Source: Armatimonadota bacterium
GTDB taxonomy: Bacteria; Armatimonadota; UBA5829; JAUSEB01
Direction: 5' to 3'
NCBI GenBank assembly: GCA_030649165.1
Contig: JAUSGG010000040.1
Span: 1 to 37,382, forward strand
DNA length: 37,382 nucleotides
Positions within the stretch are counted from its first letter, which is position 1; each line of letters opens with the position of its first letter. Under the pieces are notes generated by a model. It was not told the origin of the DNA. It saw only the letters and a list, made by a program, of their open reading frames with translations, and ran no database searches. Both the position numbers and the translations under genes were made by a program. Below are positions 7,645 to 15,399 of this stretch, in pieces.

Positions 7645-8345
7645 CTCGACTCCTCACGGCGTTTCGTTAGGACGAATATGTGGTGGCCCCTGTCTTCGGG
7701 CAAACCATAGGATTTTTCAATGTTGAAGTGAGCCGCAAGCAGGGCTTCGATCTTTTTCAGCGAGGCAGCCGGTTCGGACCCGATCTTCCACTTCCTGCGG
7801 TACTCGGTGTCGAAGCGCCCGGGAAACACTTTGCAGAAAGTCTTTTTCAGGACTACAGGCAGCCGCAGGGAAAGGCCGATCGATCGAAGCGACGTGATCC
7901 GGAAGCGCGCGTAGATTCTCAAGTCCTCGACCGGAAGAGTCAGAATGACGCTTTTCCGCGTCACGCGCCACAATTGTTCCAGGCATCGCTCGAAGTCTTG
8001 AAAGGGGACGTGATGCAGCACCCTCGCGCATACGATCAGATCGAACGAGTCGTCGGAAAGCCGCGAGGTGAGATCCTGCGCTCTAAGCACGTAGTCCGGC
8101 CGAAGGGCGCTATTTATGTCCGCGGTCCTAACATCGATTCCATTCTCGCGCAGCGCCCCGGCAACGATCTTGGGCCCGACGCCTATCTCCAGAACCGACG
8201 AGGGATTGGTCGCAAATGCTTCGCGCAGTTGATACCAGAAGGTGGTCATGCGCTCTCTAGAGACATAGTGGGCGAAGTCGTAGTAGGCCGAGGGCAGCTT
8301 GTCCGCCGTCGTTTGATTATCGTGTTCGAGAACCGCTATTTCCAT
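7641..8345 (-). CDS. class I SAM-dependent methyltransferase
   Basis: 234 residues. Motif I is V-L-E-I-G-V-G-P (51-58), the acidic strand is D-V-R-T-A-D-I, and motif IV/post region is F-D-L-I-V-C-A-R-V-L-H-H-V-P (101-114), typical of the Methyltransf_11 group. The ATG at 8345 follows GGGGA. The stop overlaps the start of the DegT gene by 4 bases. By context it methylates a sugar or glycan intermediate; the substrate is unknown. A run of palindromic repeats lies immediately upstream and separates it from the sugar transferase gene. Confidence 0.8.
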   Translation of the reverse strand: MEIAVLEHDNQTTADKLPSAYYDFAHYVSRERMTTFWYQLREAFATNPSSVLEIGVGPKIVAGALRENGIDVRTADINSALRPDYVLRAQDLTSRLSDDSFDLIVCARVLHHVPFQDFERCLEQLWRVTRKSVILTLPVEDLRIYARFRITSLRSIGLSLRLPVVLKKTFCKVFPGRFDTEYRRKWKIGSEPAASLKKIEALLAAHFNIEKSYGLPEDRGHHIFVLTKRREESR

Positions 8346-8367
8346 TGCTTTTCCCCGTGTTCGCCGG

Positions 8368-8495
8368 CCCTCCAGGTAAGATACCTGGAGGGATAGAAAA
8401 GATACCTGGCGGGATAGAAACCGGCCCTCCAGGTAAGATACCTGGAGGGATACAAAAGATACCTGGAGGGATACACCAGATACCTGAAGGGATAC
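8368..8495. repeat. array of CTCCAGGTA palindromes and half-units
   Basis: Two perfect palindromes, CCCTCCAGGTA-aga-TACCTGGAGGG at 8368-8392 and 8425-8449, are interleaved with three right-hand half-units (GATACCTGGCGGGATA at 8401, GATACCTGGAGGGATA at 8458, GATACCTGAAGGGATA at 8479). Half-units are separated by about 21 bases, so the block is a local tandem amplification of one arm. It lies in the 213-base gap between the sugar transferase and methyltransferase genes. Confidence 0.85.
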
Positions 8496-8558
8496 AAAAA
8501 CGCGAAAAGGCTTTCTTATTTCGCCCTTTGGCCGTTTCGTGCTTTCGTGATAGGGTCC

Positions 8559-9173
8559 CTACGCCGCTCTTTGACGCGGTTGCCGAATCTTGTCCAGGCG
8601 CTCCATTATCTCAGCGTTCTTGGGCGTAATGTCGGCACAGGTAACGATCTTCCACGGCGTGAGCAGCAGTATCCTGAGGTCCAGAAGCATCGATCTGTTG
8701 TCCACATACCGCACATCCATTCTGAGCCGTTCCTCCCAGGACGGAGCGCTGCGCCCGCTGACCTGGACCAATCCGGTCACGCCGGGTTTTACGTCGTGCC
8801 GGCGACGCTCCTCCTCCGTGTAGTAGTCCGTGTACCGCACGTATAGGGGACGCGGACCCACCATGCTAAGATCACCTTTAAGAACGTTGACCAATTGCGG
8901 CAACTCGTCCAGACTGGTCTTGCGCAACAGACGCCCGAGCGCCGTCAGTCTTTGCGCGCTCGGAAGCAGATTGCCGTCCTCGTCGCGCGCGTCGGTCATC
9001 GTCCTGAACTTGAGCAGCGAGAATGGTTCTGCCTTATATCCCGCCCTTGCCTGGCGGAACAGCGCCGGTCGTCCCATAGTCAATATGATTGCCGCTGTCA
9101 CGAGAAGCGCTATCGGCGACAACAGCGCGAGCAGCGCCGCGGCGATTACGAAATCGAAAACCCTCTTGAACAA
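8559..9173 (-). CDS. PglC/WcaJ-type sugar-phosphate transferase (monotopic PGT)
   Basis: 204-residue monotopic phosphoglycosyl transferase that loads the first sugar phosphate on undecaprenyl phosphate. An N-terminal re-entrant hydrophobic helix (about 8-32) is followed by K-F-R-T-M (55-59), the catalytic Asp-Glu pair D89-E90 in S-L-D-E-L-P-Q-L, and V-G-P-R-P-L (105-110). The small size matches PglC rather than full-length WcaJ. The start is TTG at 9173, supported by AGGAAGG 9 bases upstream and by a 28-base overlap with the HAD gene. A second enzyme of the family lies at 11695-12357, so the locus has two possible initiating transferases. Confidence 0.92.
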   Translation of the reverse strand: MFKRVFDFVIAAALLALLSPIALLVTAAIILTMGRPALFRQARAGYKAEPFSLLKFRTMTDARDEDGNLLPSAQRLTALGRLLRKTSLDELPQLVNVLKGDLSMVGPRPLYVRYTDYYTEEERRRHDVKPGVTGLVQVSGRSAPSWEERLRMDVRYVDNRSMLLDLRILLLTPWKIVTCADITPKNAEIMERLDKIRQPRQRAA

Positions 9174-9886
9174 CTACTTACACCTTCCTGGAGCATCCAG
9201 TCCGATAGGATACAGCGAAGATCGCACACGGAATCGGCTTCGATCTCGGCTTTGTTTGTTTCAGACTCAGGCTCCAAGTGAGCCCGCAGTTGGCCGGGAA
9301 GCCTCATGCGAATCGTGCGCCAGCCTAACTGATTCGGCCCCGCGAAATCCTTCTCGGGATTGTCCGCGACGAAAACCAACTCATCCGCGCGGCAGCCCCA
9401 AACCCGCATAATCTCCTCAAATCCCCTGGTGTGGGGTTTCCAGTACTCTCTCCCCCATTTATCGGTATAAATGACAGTATCCACGAGTCTATTCAGTCCC
9501 AAAGCCTGGACTTTCAGCTCCTGGCCGAACCATATCCCATCGCAAAGCGCCGCAAGCCTCAGACCGCTTGTCCGCATTGCCCGCAGCATTTCCTCGATCC
9601 CCGACATAATCCGGATGTCAGGAGCGTGATTGCGATAAAGCTCGACCAGGTCCGTAACCTGGAAACCGCCGGCCAGTTGGGGATAAGCCGACAGCAGACG
9701 GCTGAACGCGTCGCCGCGGACACCTTGCAGAAAACCCTGCCAGAGGAAATCGGAAATTTCGGTCGGCCTTACTCCGGATTGCTCGCCGAGCGTCTTTGAA
9801 ATGCTTACGAAACCGCTCAGGACGTAATCGCATTCCAGGTAAAGCGTGTCGTCCATATCGAAAACGACGCCCCGGATCACTGCCAT
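9146..9886 (-). CDS. HAD-superfamily hydrolase
   Basis: 246 residues. Motif I is D-M-D-D-T (10-14), the motif III lysine is in W-K-P-H, and motif IV is F-V-A-D-N-P-x-K-D, as in haloacid-dehalogenase phosphatases of the phosphoglycolate phosphatase type. Motif II reads L-A-A-L-C-D-G, with Cys where Ser/Thr is usual, which may lower activity or reflect a specific substrate. ATG 9886 follows GGAG and overlaps the end of the ATP-grasp gene by 10 bases; the frame extends further upstream but only through that gene. Paired ATP-grasp and HAD genes next to PglC-type transferases recur in capsule loci; the reaction here is not known. Confidence 0.8.
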   Translation of the reverse strand: MAVIRGVVFDMDDTLYLECDYVLSGFVSISKTLGEQSGVRPTEISDFLWQGFLQGVRGDAFSRLLSAYPQLAGGFQVTDLVELYRNHAPDIRIMSGIEEMLRAMRTSGLRLAALCDGIWFGQELKVQALGLNRLVDTVIYTDKWGREYWKPHTRGFEEIMRVWGCRADELVFVADNPEKDFAGPNQLGWRTIRMRLPGQLRAHLEPESETNKAEIEADSVCDLRCILSDWMLQEGVSSCSRGFSIS

Positions 9887-10896
9887 AACGGCTGCTCCGT
9901 AAACTGCTCGACGTTGTGGCGCATCATGTAGACTCGCTTCCGGTAACCCCCAAACTCCTGTGGAATTCGCTCTCCCGTCAGCATCCTCACTATCCACTCC
10001 GGGTAACGCCCGCCCGCGAAGTGCGTCAGAGGGAATCCGCCGCCGAATCGAGGATTGACTTCCGTAAACGCCGGGCCGTCGTCAGTCAGGAAGGCTTGGA
10101 CCGTAATCGGGCCGCGCGCGCCCAGCGCATCCAGGACGTGGACAACGGGATCGCGAATGTCGTCATCCGCAATGGTGACGCCTTGTACCGATTCCCCGCC
10201 TATGGCCTTGAGGCGCAGACGCGGCACGTAATGCAGGGGCCGCCCTTTGAAGTCGAGAAGGGCGTCGATAGTGATCTCGGGCGCCGTTATGTTCTCCTGA
10301 ACCACGGGGTTGGGCGTTACATCGAGGACCGAACAAAGCGACTTAAGGCTTGCCCGATGCGTGTTCTGACTGGCGCTTCCGTTCCGAGGCTTGACGTATA
10401 GTCCGTCCGGCGCTCCGCTCCTCTCCGGACTATCGGTCCGCGAGATCTCGGCGGCCACGCCGGGGCTTATCAGCCACATCTGGTCCAAAAGACTCTCCGG
10501 CAGCCAGGTTCTGGGGGTGCATATCCCGTTCTCCGAAAAGAACTTGTACGTCAACCACTTGTCTCCACAAGTCCTGACCATCTGCTCAGATGAGATCAGC
10601 GCCCGGCTTCCGCGCTCCTCGAATCTGTGGGCGAATTTCGCCAACAGACCGAGTTCCGTATCTATGGTTGGAACAACCAGATCGATTCCGTGCGTCTCTA
10701 CCAGGTCCAGGACAGTGTCTATATAGTCAGGATCAGCGAGCGCAGGCAGCCGCAGGGCATGGTCGGCCGTGTACAGCGCGGGGGCAAGCGGGTCCATATC
10801 TCCCGCAAAGACGTGAACCCCTTGCGGGTGGACGGCTTCCTGAAAGGCTTTCAGGAGGGACACCCTGCGTCCGGCGCTGGTTATTAGAACGTTCAT
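9877..10896 (-). CDS. ATP-grasp protein, carbamoyl-phosphate-synthase-like
   Basis: 339 residues. An N-terminal Rossmann-like domain (N-V-L-I-T-S-A-G-R-R-V) is followed by an ATP-grasp fold: D-K-W-L-T-Y-K-F-F at the subdomain A/B entry, and the Mg-ATP site E-V-N-P-R-F-G-G-G (279-287). It resembles the CarB-like ATP-grasp proteins found in polysaccharide loci, which probably join a carboxylate to an amine by an acyl-phosphate. A plausible role is amidation of an amino sugar with an amino acid or other acid, but that is inference. ATG 10896 follows GGAGG closely. A 133-base repeat-bearing gap separates it from the PIG-L gene. Confidence 0.82.
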   Translation of the reverse strand: MNVLITSAGRRVSLLKAFQEAVHPQGVHVFAGDMDPLAPALYTADHALRLPALADPDYIDTVLDLVETHGIDLVVPTIDTELGLLAKFAHRFEERGSRALISSEQMVRTCGDKWLTYKFFSENGICTPRTWLPESLLDQMWLISPGVAAEISRTDSPERSGAPDGLYVKPRNGSASQNTHRASLKSLCSVLDVTPNPVVQENITAPEITIDALLDFKGRPLHYVPRLRLKAIGGESVQGVTIADDDIRDPVVHVLDALGARGPITVQAFLTDDGPAFTEVNPRFGGGFPLTHFAGGRYPEWIVRMLTGERIPQEFGGYRKRVYMMRHNVEQFTEQPLWQ

Positions 10897-10928
10897 ACTT
10901 CCTCCAATCGTCGCTTGTGTTTATCAGA

Positions 10929-10998
10929 ACCTCACCCCAGCCCTCTCCTGGAACGAGAGGGAGTCCCCCCTCCGTTCAGGAGGGGTCAGGGGGAGGTC
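10929..10998. repeat. dispersed CCTCACCCC...GGGGGAGGT repeat, copy 2
   Basis: Starts ACCTCACCCCAG and ends GGGGGAGGTC like the copy at 5169, with a middle portion CCCCCCTCC...GGAGGGG. It fills most of the gap between the ATP-grasp and PIG-L genes. Confidence 0.55.
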
Positions 10999-11029
10999 AA
11001 CGCGCTGCCTCGACTTTATCCAATATCTG

Positions 11030-11698
11030 CTACCCTATCTCCCGTACGAGCGCAAATGCTTCGGCGGCCGTCAGGCCTACCGTACCGCCGCGAAATCTGG
11101 CGAGCGCCTCGATTACCTCCAGAGAGCGTGAATGCGGCGGCTCTTTTATCTGGCTGCGTATGCATGACAACGCCTCGATCTTAGTTTTCAAATGGTCCGT
11201 AATATCCGCAAAGACGGTCGGTATGAATGCGGCGTCACCGTGCGGAGAAGCCCACTCTGTTTCGGACAGGGTCTCGTAGCACAGAATCTTCTTTACAGAG
11301 CAGCCGTCGATCGGACGGGCGGCGACGAGACCAGCCAGGTACACTACCTGATGGTCTGCGTGCAAGTCGCCGCGATGCGGCAGGTACACGATCGTGGGTT
11401 GCACGGCCCTGATGACCTTCGCTATACCATCGGCAAGCTCGTGACCGGGGACGGCGTCAAGCTTTGGGGCCGGGAAATCCAAGAACGTTGCGCCGGTAAC
11501 GCCGAGGATGCCGTGCGCCTCTCGAAGCTCAGTCCTGGTGCGCTCGACTTGTTCCGGCGGGAATATCTCCGGCGCTCCGCGGCTCATCACTACAACGTGC
11601 ACCTCGTCTCCGCGCGCGGCGTGACGCGCCATAACGCCGCCACAGCCCAGGACCTCATCATCCGGATGCGGAGCGACCACGAGCGTCTTTATGTTCAC
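11030..11698 (-). CDS. PIG-L/LmbE-family deacetylase
   Basis: 222 residues, the usual size. The zinc-binding signature P-H-P-D-D-E lies at 10-15 and the second metal motif H-A-D-H at 113-116, after D-L. The family removes N-acetyl groups from GlcNAc-type sugars (GlcNAc-PI, GlcNAc-Ins, bacillithiol precursors and polysaccharide intermediates). Here it most likely frees an amino group on a nucleotide-, lipid- or glycan-linked HexNAc, perhaps for the ATP-grasp protein downstream. The start is GTG 11698, with a strong AAAGGAGGT site in the upstream gene and a GTGA overlap with its stop. Confidence 0.88.
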   Translation of the reverse strand: MNIKTLVVAPHPDDEVLGCGGVMARHAARGDEVHVVVMSRGAPEIFPPEQVERTRTELREAHGILGVTGATFLDFPAPKLDAVPGHELADGIAKVIRAVQPTIVYLPHRGDLHADHQVVYLAGLVAARPIDGCSVKKILCYETLSETEWASPHGDAAFIPTVFADITDHLKTKIEALSCIRSQIKEPPHSRSLEVIEALARFRGGTVGLTAAEAFALVREIG

Positions 11699-12357
11699 GC
11701 GACCTCCTTTGGCGCCAGTTGTTCATCGGGGACGCCGCAGCGCTGCCAACCGTCTTTGCCGTAAACCGTGTCGGCTTTGAATACGACAGCCGGCGTCTTC
11801 AAGAGTACGAGAATATCCAACCAGGGAGTCCAATGCTCGACATACCAGATATCCGACTCTATTCGTTCGAGCCAGTTATGAGTTGCGCCGCCGTGGACCT
11901 GCTGCCAGCCGGTCATTCCCGGCGGCATCAGCATCCGTTTCTTGTCTCTCTGGCTGTAAGACTCGAGGTAATCGGGCATCAGCGGCCGCGGTCCCACCAG
12001 GCTCATTTGCCCCAAAAGCACGTTGAAGAGTTGCGGCAGTTCGTCCAGGCGGCGCTTTCTCAGCACACGCCCCACTTTCGTGACCCTGGGATCGCCGTCG
12101 AACGTGGGCAATCCGGCTCCAACGGACGCCGCGTTCGGTATCATCGTACGAAACTTGAAGATAGAGAACATCCTGCCGCGATAGCCGAGTCGTTTCTGCC
12201 TGAAAAACACCGGGCCCTGTGAGTCGAGCTTGATAGCAACCGCAAGCGCTGAGAAGAGCGGGCTCAACAACGCCAGCGCCAGAGAAGCTCCCGCGCAGTC
12301 GAAAAGACGTTTCAGTTTCAACAGAATAAGACGGATGGGAAGGCGCTTAGAAGACAT
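11695..12357 (-). CDS. second sugar-phosphate transferase (WcaJ/PglC C-terminal type)
   Basis: 220 residues. After a basic N-terminus and one hydrophobic segment (about 22-44) come K-F-R-T-M (68-72), the catalytic pair D105-E106 in R-L-D-E-L-P-Q-L, and G-P-R-P-L (122-126). It initiates glycan assembly on undecaprenyl phosphate. It differs clearly from the other transferase at 8559-9173 in length and in its C-terminal part (W-Q-Q-V-H-G, Y-V-E-H-W-T-P-W-L-D), so it probably uses another sugar. ATG 12357 follows GGGAG; a longer TTG start at 12375 lacks a site. It overlaps the GNAT gene by 11 bases. Confidence 0.9.
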   Translation of the reverse strand: MSSKRLPIRLILLKLKRLFDCAGASLALALLSPLFSALAVAIKLDSQGPVFFRQKRLGYRGRMFSIFKFRTMIPNAASVGAGLPTFDGDPRVTKVGRVLRKRRLDELPQLFNVLLGQMSLVGPRPLMPDYLESYSQRDKKRMLMPPGMTGWQQVHGGATHNWLERIESDIWYVEHWTPWLDILVLLKTPAVVFKADTVYGKDGWQRCGVPDEQLAPKEVA

Positions 12358-13303
12358 CGGATACTCCCATATCAAAACTCCAGTCCGCGGCAGCTAAGTC
12401 CGGCAGATTTTCCGTAAGAGCTTTCGCGTACAGGGTCGAGGAGGATTTCGACGCTTCGAAACCCAGGCTCTCATAGAGCCGCTGGTTGGGCTTGTACTGG
12501 CTCCAGATGGCCACCCGGTCAACTCCCATAAACTCGAAGAAGTCCGCCGCGGCTGACAAAAGACGGAGCTTAGGTTGGAGGCCGCCCCGACTGCGCAGTT
12601 CCAAAACGTGTCCCAGACGCTCCTCGTCGCCCGAATAGGTCTTCAGCGCCATTACGCCTTCGCAGCGGTCATCAACGATGGCCCCGAAGCAAGCGTAGTG
12701 GTTTAGAGGATGGGCAATATAGCGCCACTCGAACCACTTCGCGTTCTTGACCGGCGTGAGTACGTCGCCGTCGTCCTCCGTCCCGCGGTCGGGACAGTCT
12801 ACCCCGGAGAAGGTCGTCAGCCTGCGGACGGAACCGCGGTCAGACGCCTTCTTAGCCCGCTCACGAACTCTCCGACCGAAGTCAGAGAGAGGGAGGCTCA
12901 AGGTTGGGAAAGTCATGACTTTCTTCCAGCCGAGGAGCCGCTCCTTGAGCGGCGCCATGTTGCCGTTTGGGAAAGCGAAGACGAAATCGCATTTGGCCGA
13001 CGCGGATTGCTGGGCAAACTTTATCAGCTCCACTATGGTCCGGAGGTCCCGATGTTCCGGATGGACTGCCGCCTGCTGCCCGTACCCCGCCGTGTACGCC
13101 CGCCCGCGCCATCTGAAGGGATAGTAGCCGAACGAGTAATGGCCGATAATCCGATTCTCGTGCTCGGCGACGACAGCCACCCCCCTGTTGTCGGAGTGAC
13201 TCCAATCCCAGTGCAGGCGGCTGCGAGCGTGGCGTGGGAACACACTGACAAGCAGGTCTACAATCTCCGGAACGTCTTTTTCTTGCGCAACGCGTGTGAT
13301 CAT
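12347..13303 (-). CDS. GNAT-family N-acyltransferase
   Basis: 318 residues. The first 140 residues follow the GNAT fold: I-T-R-V-A-Q-E-K-D start, G-H-Y-S-F strand, and the acyl-CoA-binding turn A-V-H-P-E-H-R-D-L. The C-terminal half (about 170-318) looks like a second GNAT-like lobe ending in Y-E-S-L-G-F-E, as in two-domain polysaccharide acyltransferases. It may acetylate or otherwise acylate an amino sugar made in this locus. An acyl donor from the neighbouring acyl carrier protein is possible but not shown. ATG 13303 follows an AGGTGG site. A 151-base repeat region separates it from the ACP gene. Confidence 0.75.
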   Translation of the reverse strand: MITRVAQEKDVPEIVDLLVSVFPRHARSRLHWDWSHSDNRGVAVVAEHENRIIGHYSFGYYPFRWRGRAYTAGYGQQAAVHPEHRDLRTIVELIKFAQQSASAKCDFVFAFPNGNMAPLKERLLGWKKVMTFPTLSLPLSDFGRRVRERAKKASDRGSVRRLTTFSGVDCPDRGTEDDGDVLTPVKNAKWFEWRYIAHPLNHYACFGAIVDDRCEGVMALKTYSGDEERLGHVLELRSRGGLQPKLRLLSAAADFFEFMGVDRVAIWSQYKPNQRLYESLGFEASKSSSTLYAKALTENLPDLAAADWSFDMGVSDVF

Positions 13304-13350
13304 TCGCGATTAGCCACCTAAACCGGCAGAGCCGGAACCCCATTCAATCA

Positions 13351-13422
13351 CGAAAGCACGAAATGACGAAGACACGAAAGGGATTTCCTCTGATTTCGTG
13401 CTTTCGCTCTTTCGTGTTTTCG
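13351..13422. repeat. CGAAAGCACGAAA / TTTCGTGCTTTCG repeat
   Basis: CACGAAAGCACGAAAT on the left faces ATTTCGTGCTTTCG and TTTCGTGTTTTCGTG on the right, making an imperfect inverted repeat between the GNAT and ACP genes. A short relative, TTTCGTGCTTTCGTG, lies at about 8536-8550. Confidence 0.5.
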
Positions 13423-13454
13423 TGACGAGAATTCGATACGTCTCGCACGGAATT

Positions 13455-13703
13455 TCAGACCTGGGAACTCAATAGATTCCTGTCCGCGAGCTCCTTTTGG
13501 ATTTCGGTCAGGCTGTTCAGTGATATTAGCTGCTCGCCGTCGAACCTGGTCCCGAATACCGATTCTATCTCCACGATCAGGTTCAGTTGGCCCAGAGAGT
13601 CCCATTCGGAAACGTCGCCGATTTTCAAATCGGCGCTCACGGCGCCGGGATCAACGTTGAAAACACGGGTGACGGCGTCTACGATCCTGGTGTCCAGCGT
13701 CAT
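13455..13703 (-). CDS. acyl carrier protein
   Basis: 82 residues, normal ACP size. The phosphopantetheine serine is S36 in E-W-D-S-L-G, between the acidic helix II residues expected for the family (D-S-L-x-x-L-N-L-I-V-E-I-E). ATG 13703 overlaps the stop of the fkbH-like gene (ATGA), so the two are coupled; a longer frame upstream is a shadow of that gene. FkbH-type proteins load a three-carbon acid on a stand-alone ACP, so this is probably its partner. A 4'-phosphopantetheinyl transferase is not in the window. Confidence 0.88.
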   Translation of the reverse strand: MTLDTRIVDAVTRVFNVDPGAVSADLKIGDVSEWDSLGQLNLIVEIESVFGTRFDGEQLISLNSLTEIQKELADRNLLSSQV

Positions 13704-15391
13704 TGCGCTTTCGCCTCCACACGGATATAATCCGGGCAATACATCCCGATCCCTCCAGGTACCTTACCTGGAGAGAGGCGCAACCTACGAAGCCCATCCA
13801 CGCCCCCGAATCCGAGTTGGTCGAGCAGCCCTTCGGCCGGGGCGTTCTTCGTGGTGGGAATGTACTCAGCAACAATCTCCTTGACGCCTGTTTTGGCCAA
13901 ATCGTCCGCGACGAAAGAGAAGAACGCCTGCTCCACCTTTCTGCCGATAACGCGACAGCTCAGAAGGCAGGTATCGATTTCCGCGGCTTCGCCTTTGATC
14001 TTCGCGATAATAACCCCGACTATGCCGTTGCTTCCATAGCGGTCGACCAACTCCGTGTCGTAGACGCGGACATTCGGCGAGGCTATGAACCTTTCGATAT
14101 CGCTCACGTCATACCGTCTGGTCGTCAGGTTGAACTGGTTGGTCTTCTGAGTAAGCTGGGCGATCCTTTGGACTTGCTCGCGATGATTGACCCAAATCCG
14201 CATCTCCATCTCCAGGTTGCGGTAGTAGTCTTCCAGATCGGCGAACTTCCCGCTCTCTTGCTGCCTCCGAATGTCCGCCTTGTACATCTCCACTCGATGC
14301 TTGTCTTCATTCGTCTGCATCAGCGTGTCGAAATACTCCGCCGTAACCGACTCGAACCAGCTATTGAGCGTAAAGGGGTCCGAGGGGAACTCAGGAACCG
14401 ACACGTCGGGCAGGGCCTGTTTCACGGCCCCCCGCTCGATCGGGGAGTCGTCGACGAACACAAAGCTGTCGAGCCCCAGCGCAAGCTCTTTCGATAGTTG
14501 AGCGATCGACTCCGGCTTGGGATTCCAACCGATCTTCCGCGCGACAAAATCGTCGTATGTCAGCGCCATCATCGGGTGTTCCGCGAAGACCTGGTCAACG
14601 TCTTCCTCGTTGTTCTTACTCGCTATGGCCAGCAGGAAGCCTCGGTCCTTTAGCCGCCGAAGCTGCATCTGGAAGTCGCGGTAGACCTTGCCAAGGCCGT
14701 CCTCGCCGAGCATGATGCCCTGCATCTTGTCTTCGCCGATCACACCGCCCCAGATTGTGTTGTCGAGATCGACAACCAGGACTTTCTTGCTGCTGCCGGA
14801 CAGCGCCCGAATGGACCGGGCGTAGAGCGCGGCCAGCTCTTCCTGGCCTCGCGGGCTCAGCGGAATCCGGCCTATGTACCACAACCGTTCGTCATAGAGA
14901 CTTGCGCTGCCGAGGCGCGCCGCGGCGGCGGCCCAGTCGCAGATAATGAGCTTGTCGATCCGCCGCTCCGAGCGCCACCTGCTGAGTCCCAGGTTAAAGG
15001 CGTCAATCATCGCGGTATGGAATCGAGTGTTACGGTCGAGCGAGTGGCAGCCGTTGGACATCGGGTAAGCCAAAGTGTTGATGAGCGCGCGGCGCTCGGG
15101 ATTGGCTTGAAGATATGCGCCGATAGGCTCCAGGACCTCTTTCAGACGTGTCTCCACAAGGTCCACAGCCTGCGCAAACTCGGATATTTCACCCGAATGC
15201 TGCTGGAACAACCTGAAGCCTTCGAGATAGACGAGCACGAACTTAGGCCGCTCGGTGTTGAGCGGCGAGGAAGGGTCCAGAAACTCCTGCGCAACCTGAT
15301 CGTACGGCGCGAAGTCCATGTGTTGGCCCGGAAGTTGTTCCTCCAGGAACCTGCGCATGCCCGCGATATTCACGTTGGAAAGAACGCGCAC
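13700..15391 (-). CDS. FkbH-like HAD-IIIC protein (acyl-ACP loading)
   Basis: 563 residues, the family's usual length. The HAD-IIIC motif is V-V-D-L-D-N-T-I-W-G-G-V (D208 and D210 catalytic), with a conserved F-V-D-D-S-P-I-E-R motif IV and a GNAT-like C-terminal domain (N-Q-F-N-L-T-T-R-R-Y). FkbH proteins take the glyceryl group from 1,3-bisphosphoglycerate onto an ACP, or act in related acyl steps in polyketide and polysaccharide pathways. The neighbouring ACP supports that role. A CTCCAGGTA palindrome is read in frame near the C-terminus (L-S-P-G-K-V-P-G-G-I-G, about 539-549). The start is GTG 15391 (AAAGGA about 12 bases upstream); ATG 15358 is an alternative. Confidence 0.88.
   Translation of the reverse strand: MRVLSNVNIAGMRRFLEEQLPGQHMDFAPYDQVAQEFLDPSSPLNTERPKFVLVYLEGFRLFQQHSGEISEFAQAVDLVETRLKEVLEPIGAYLQANPERRALINTLAYPMSNGCHSLDRNTRFHTAMIDAFNLGLSRWRSERRIDKLIICDWAAAAARLGSASLYDERLWYIGRIPLSPRGQEELAALYARSIRALSGSSKKVLVVDLDNTIWGGVIGEDKMQGIMLGEDGLGKVYRDFQMQLRRLKDRGFLLAIASKNNEEDVDQVFAEHPMMALTYDDFVARKIGWNPKPESIAQLSKELALGLDSFVFVDDSPIERGAVKQALPDVSVPEFPSDPFTLNSWFESVTAEYFDTLMQTNEDKHRVEMYKADIRRQQESGKFADLEDYYRNLEMEMRIWVNHREQVQRIAQLTQKTNQFNLTTRRYDVSDIERFIASPNVRVYDTELVDRYGSNGIVGVIIAKIKGEAAEIDTCLLSCRVIGRKVEQAFFSFVADDLAKTGVKEIVAEYIPTTKNAPAEGLLDQLGFGGVDGLRRLRLSPGKVPGGIGMYCPDYIRVEAKAQ
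13750..13776. repeat. CTCCAGGTA palindrome inside the fkbH-like coding region
   Basis: CTCCAGGTA (13753-13761), loop cct, TACCTGGAG (13765-13773). It is read in frame on the minus strand as part of the C-terminal end of the FkbH-like protein. Confidence 0.75.
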
Positions 15392-15399
15392 GTTTTCGT

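Noticed and set aside
8368-8495. CRISPR array
   Set aside because: Repeats are palindromes and half-units with only a few near-identical bases between them; there are no unique spacers of 30-40 bases and no cas genes.
8345-8629. Small repetitive protein with K-I-P-G-G-I units on the plus strand
   Set aside because: It is a translation of the palindrome array, continuing antisense into the sugar transferase gene, with no ribosome site.
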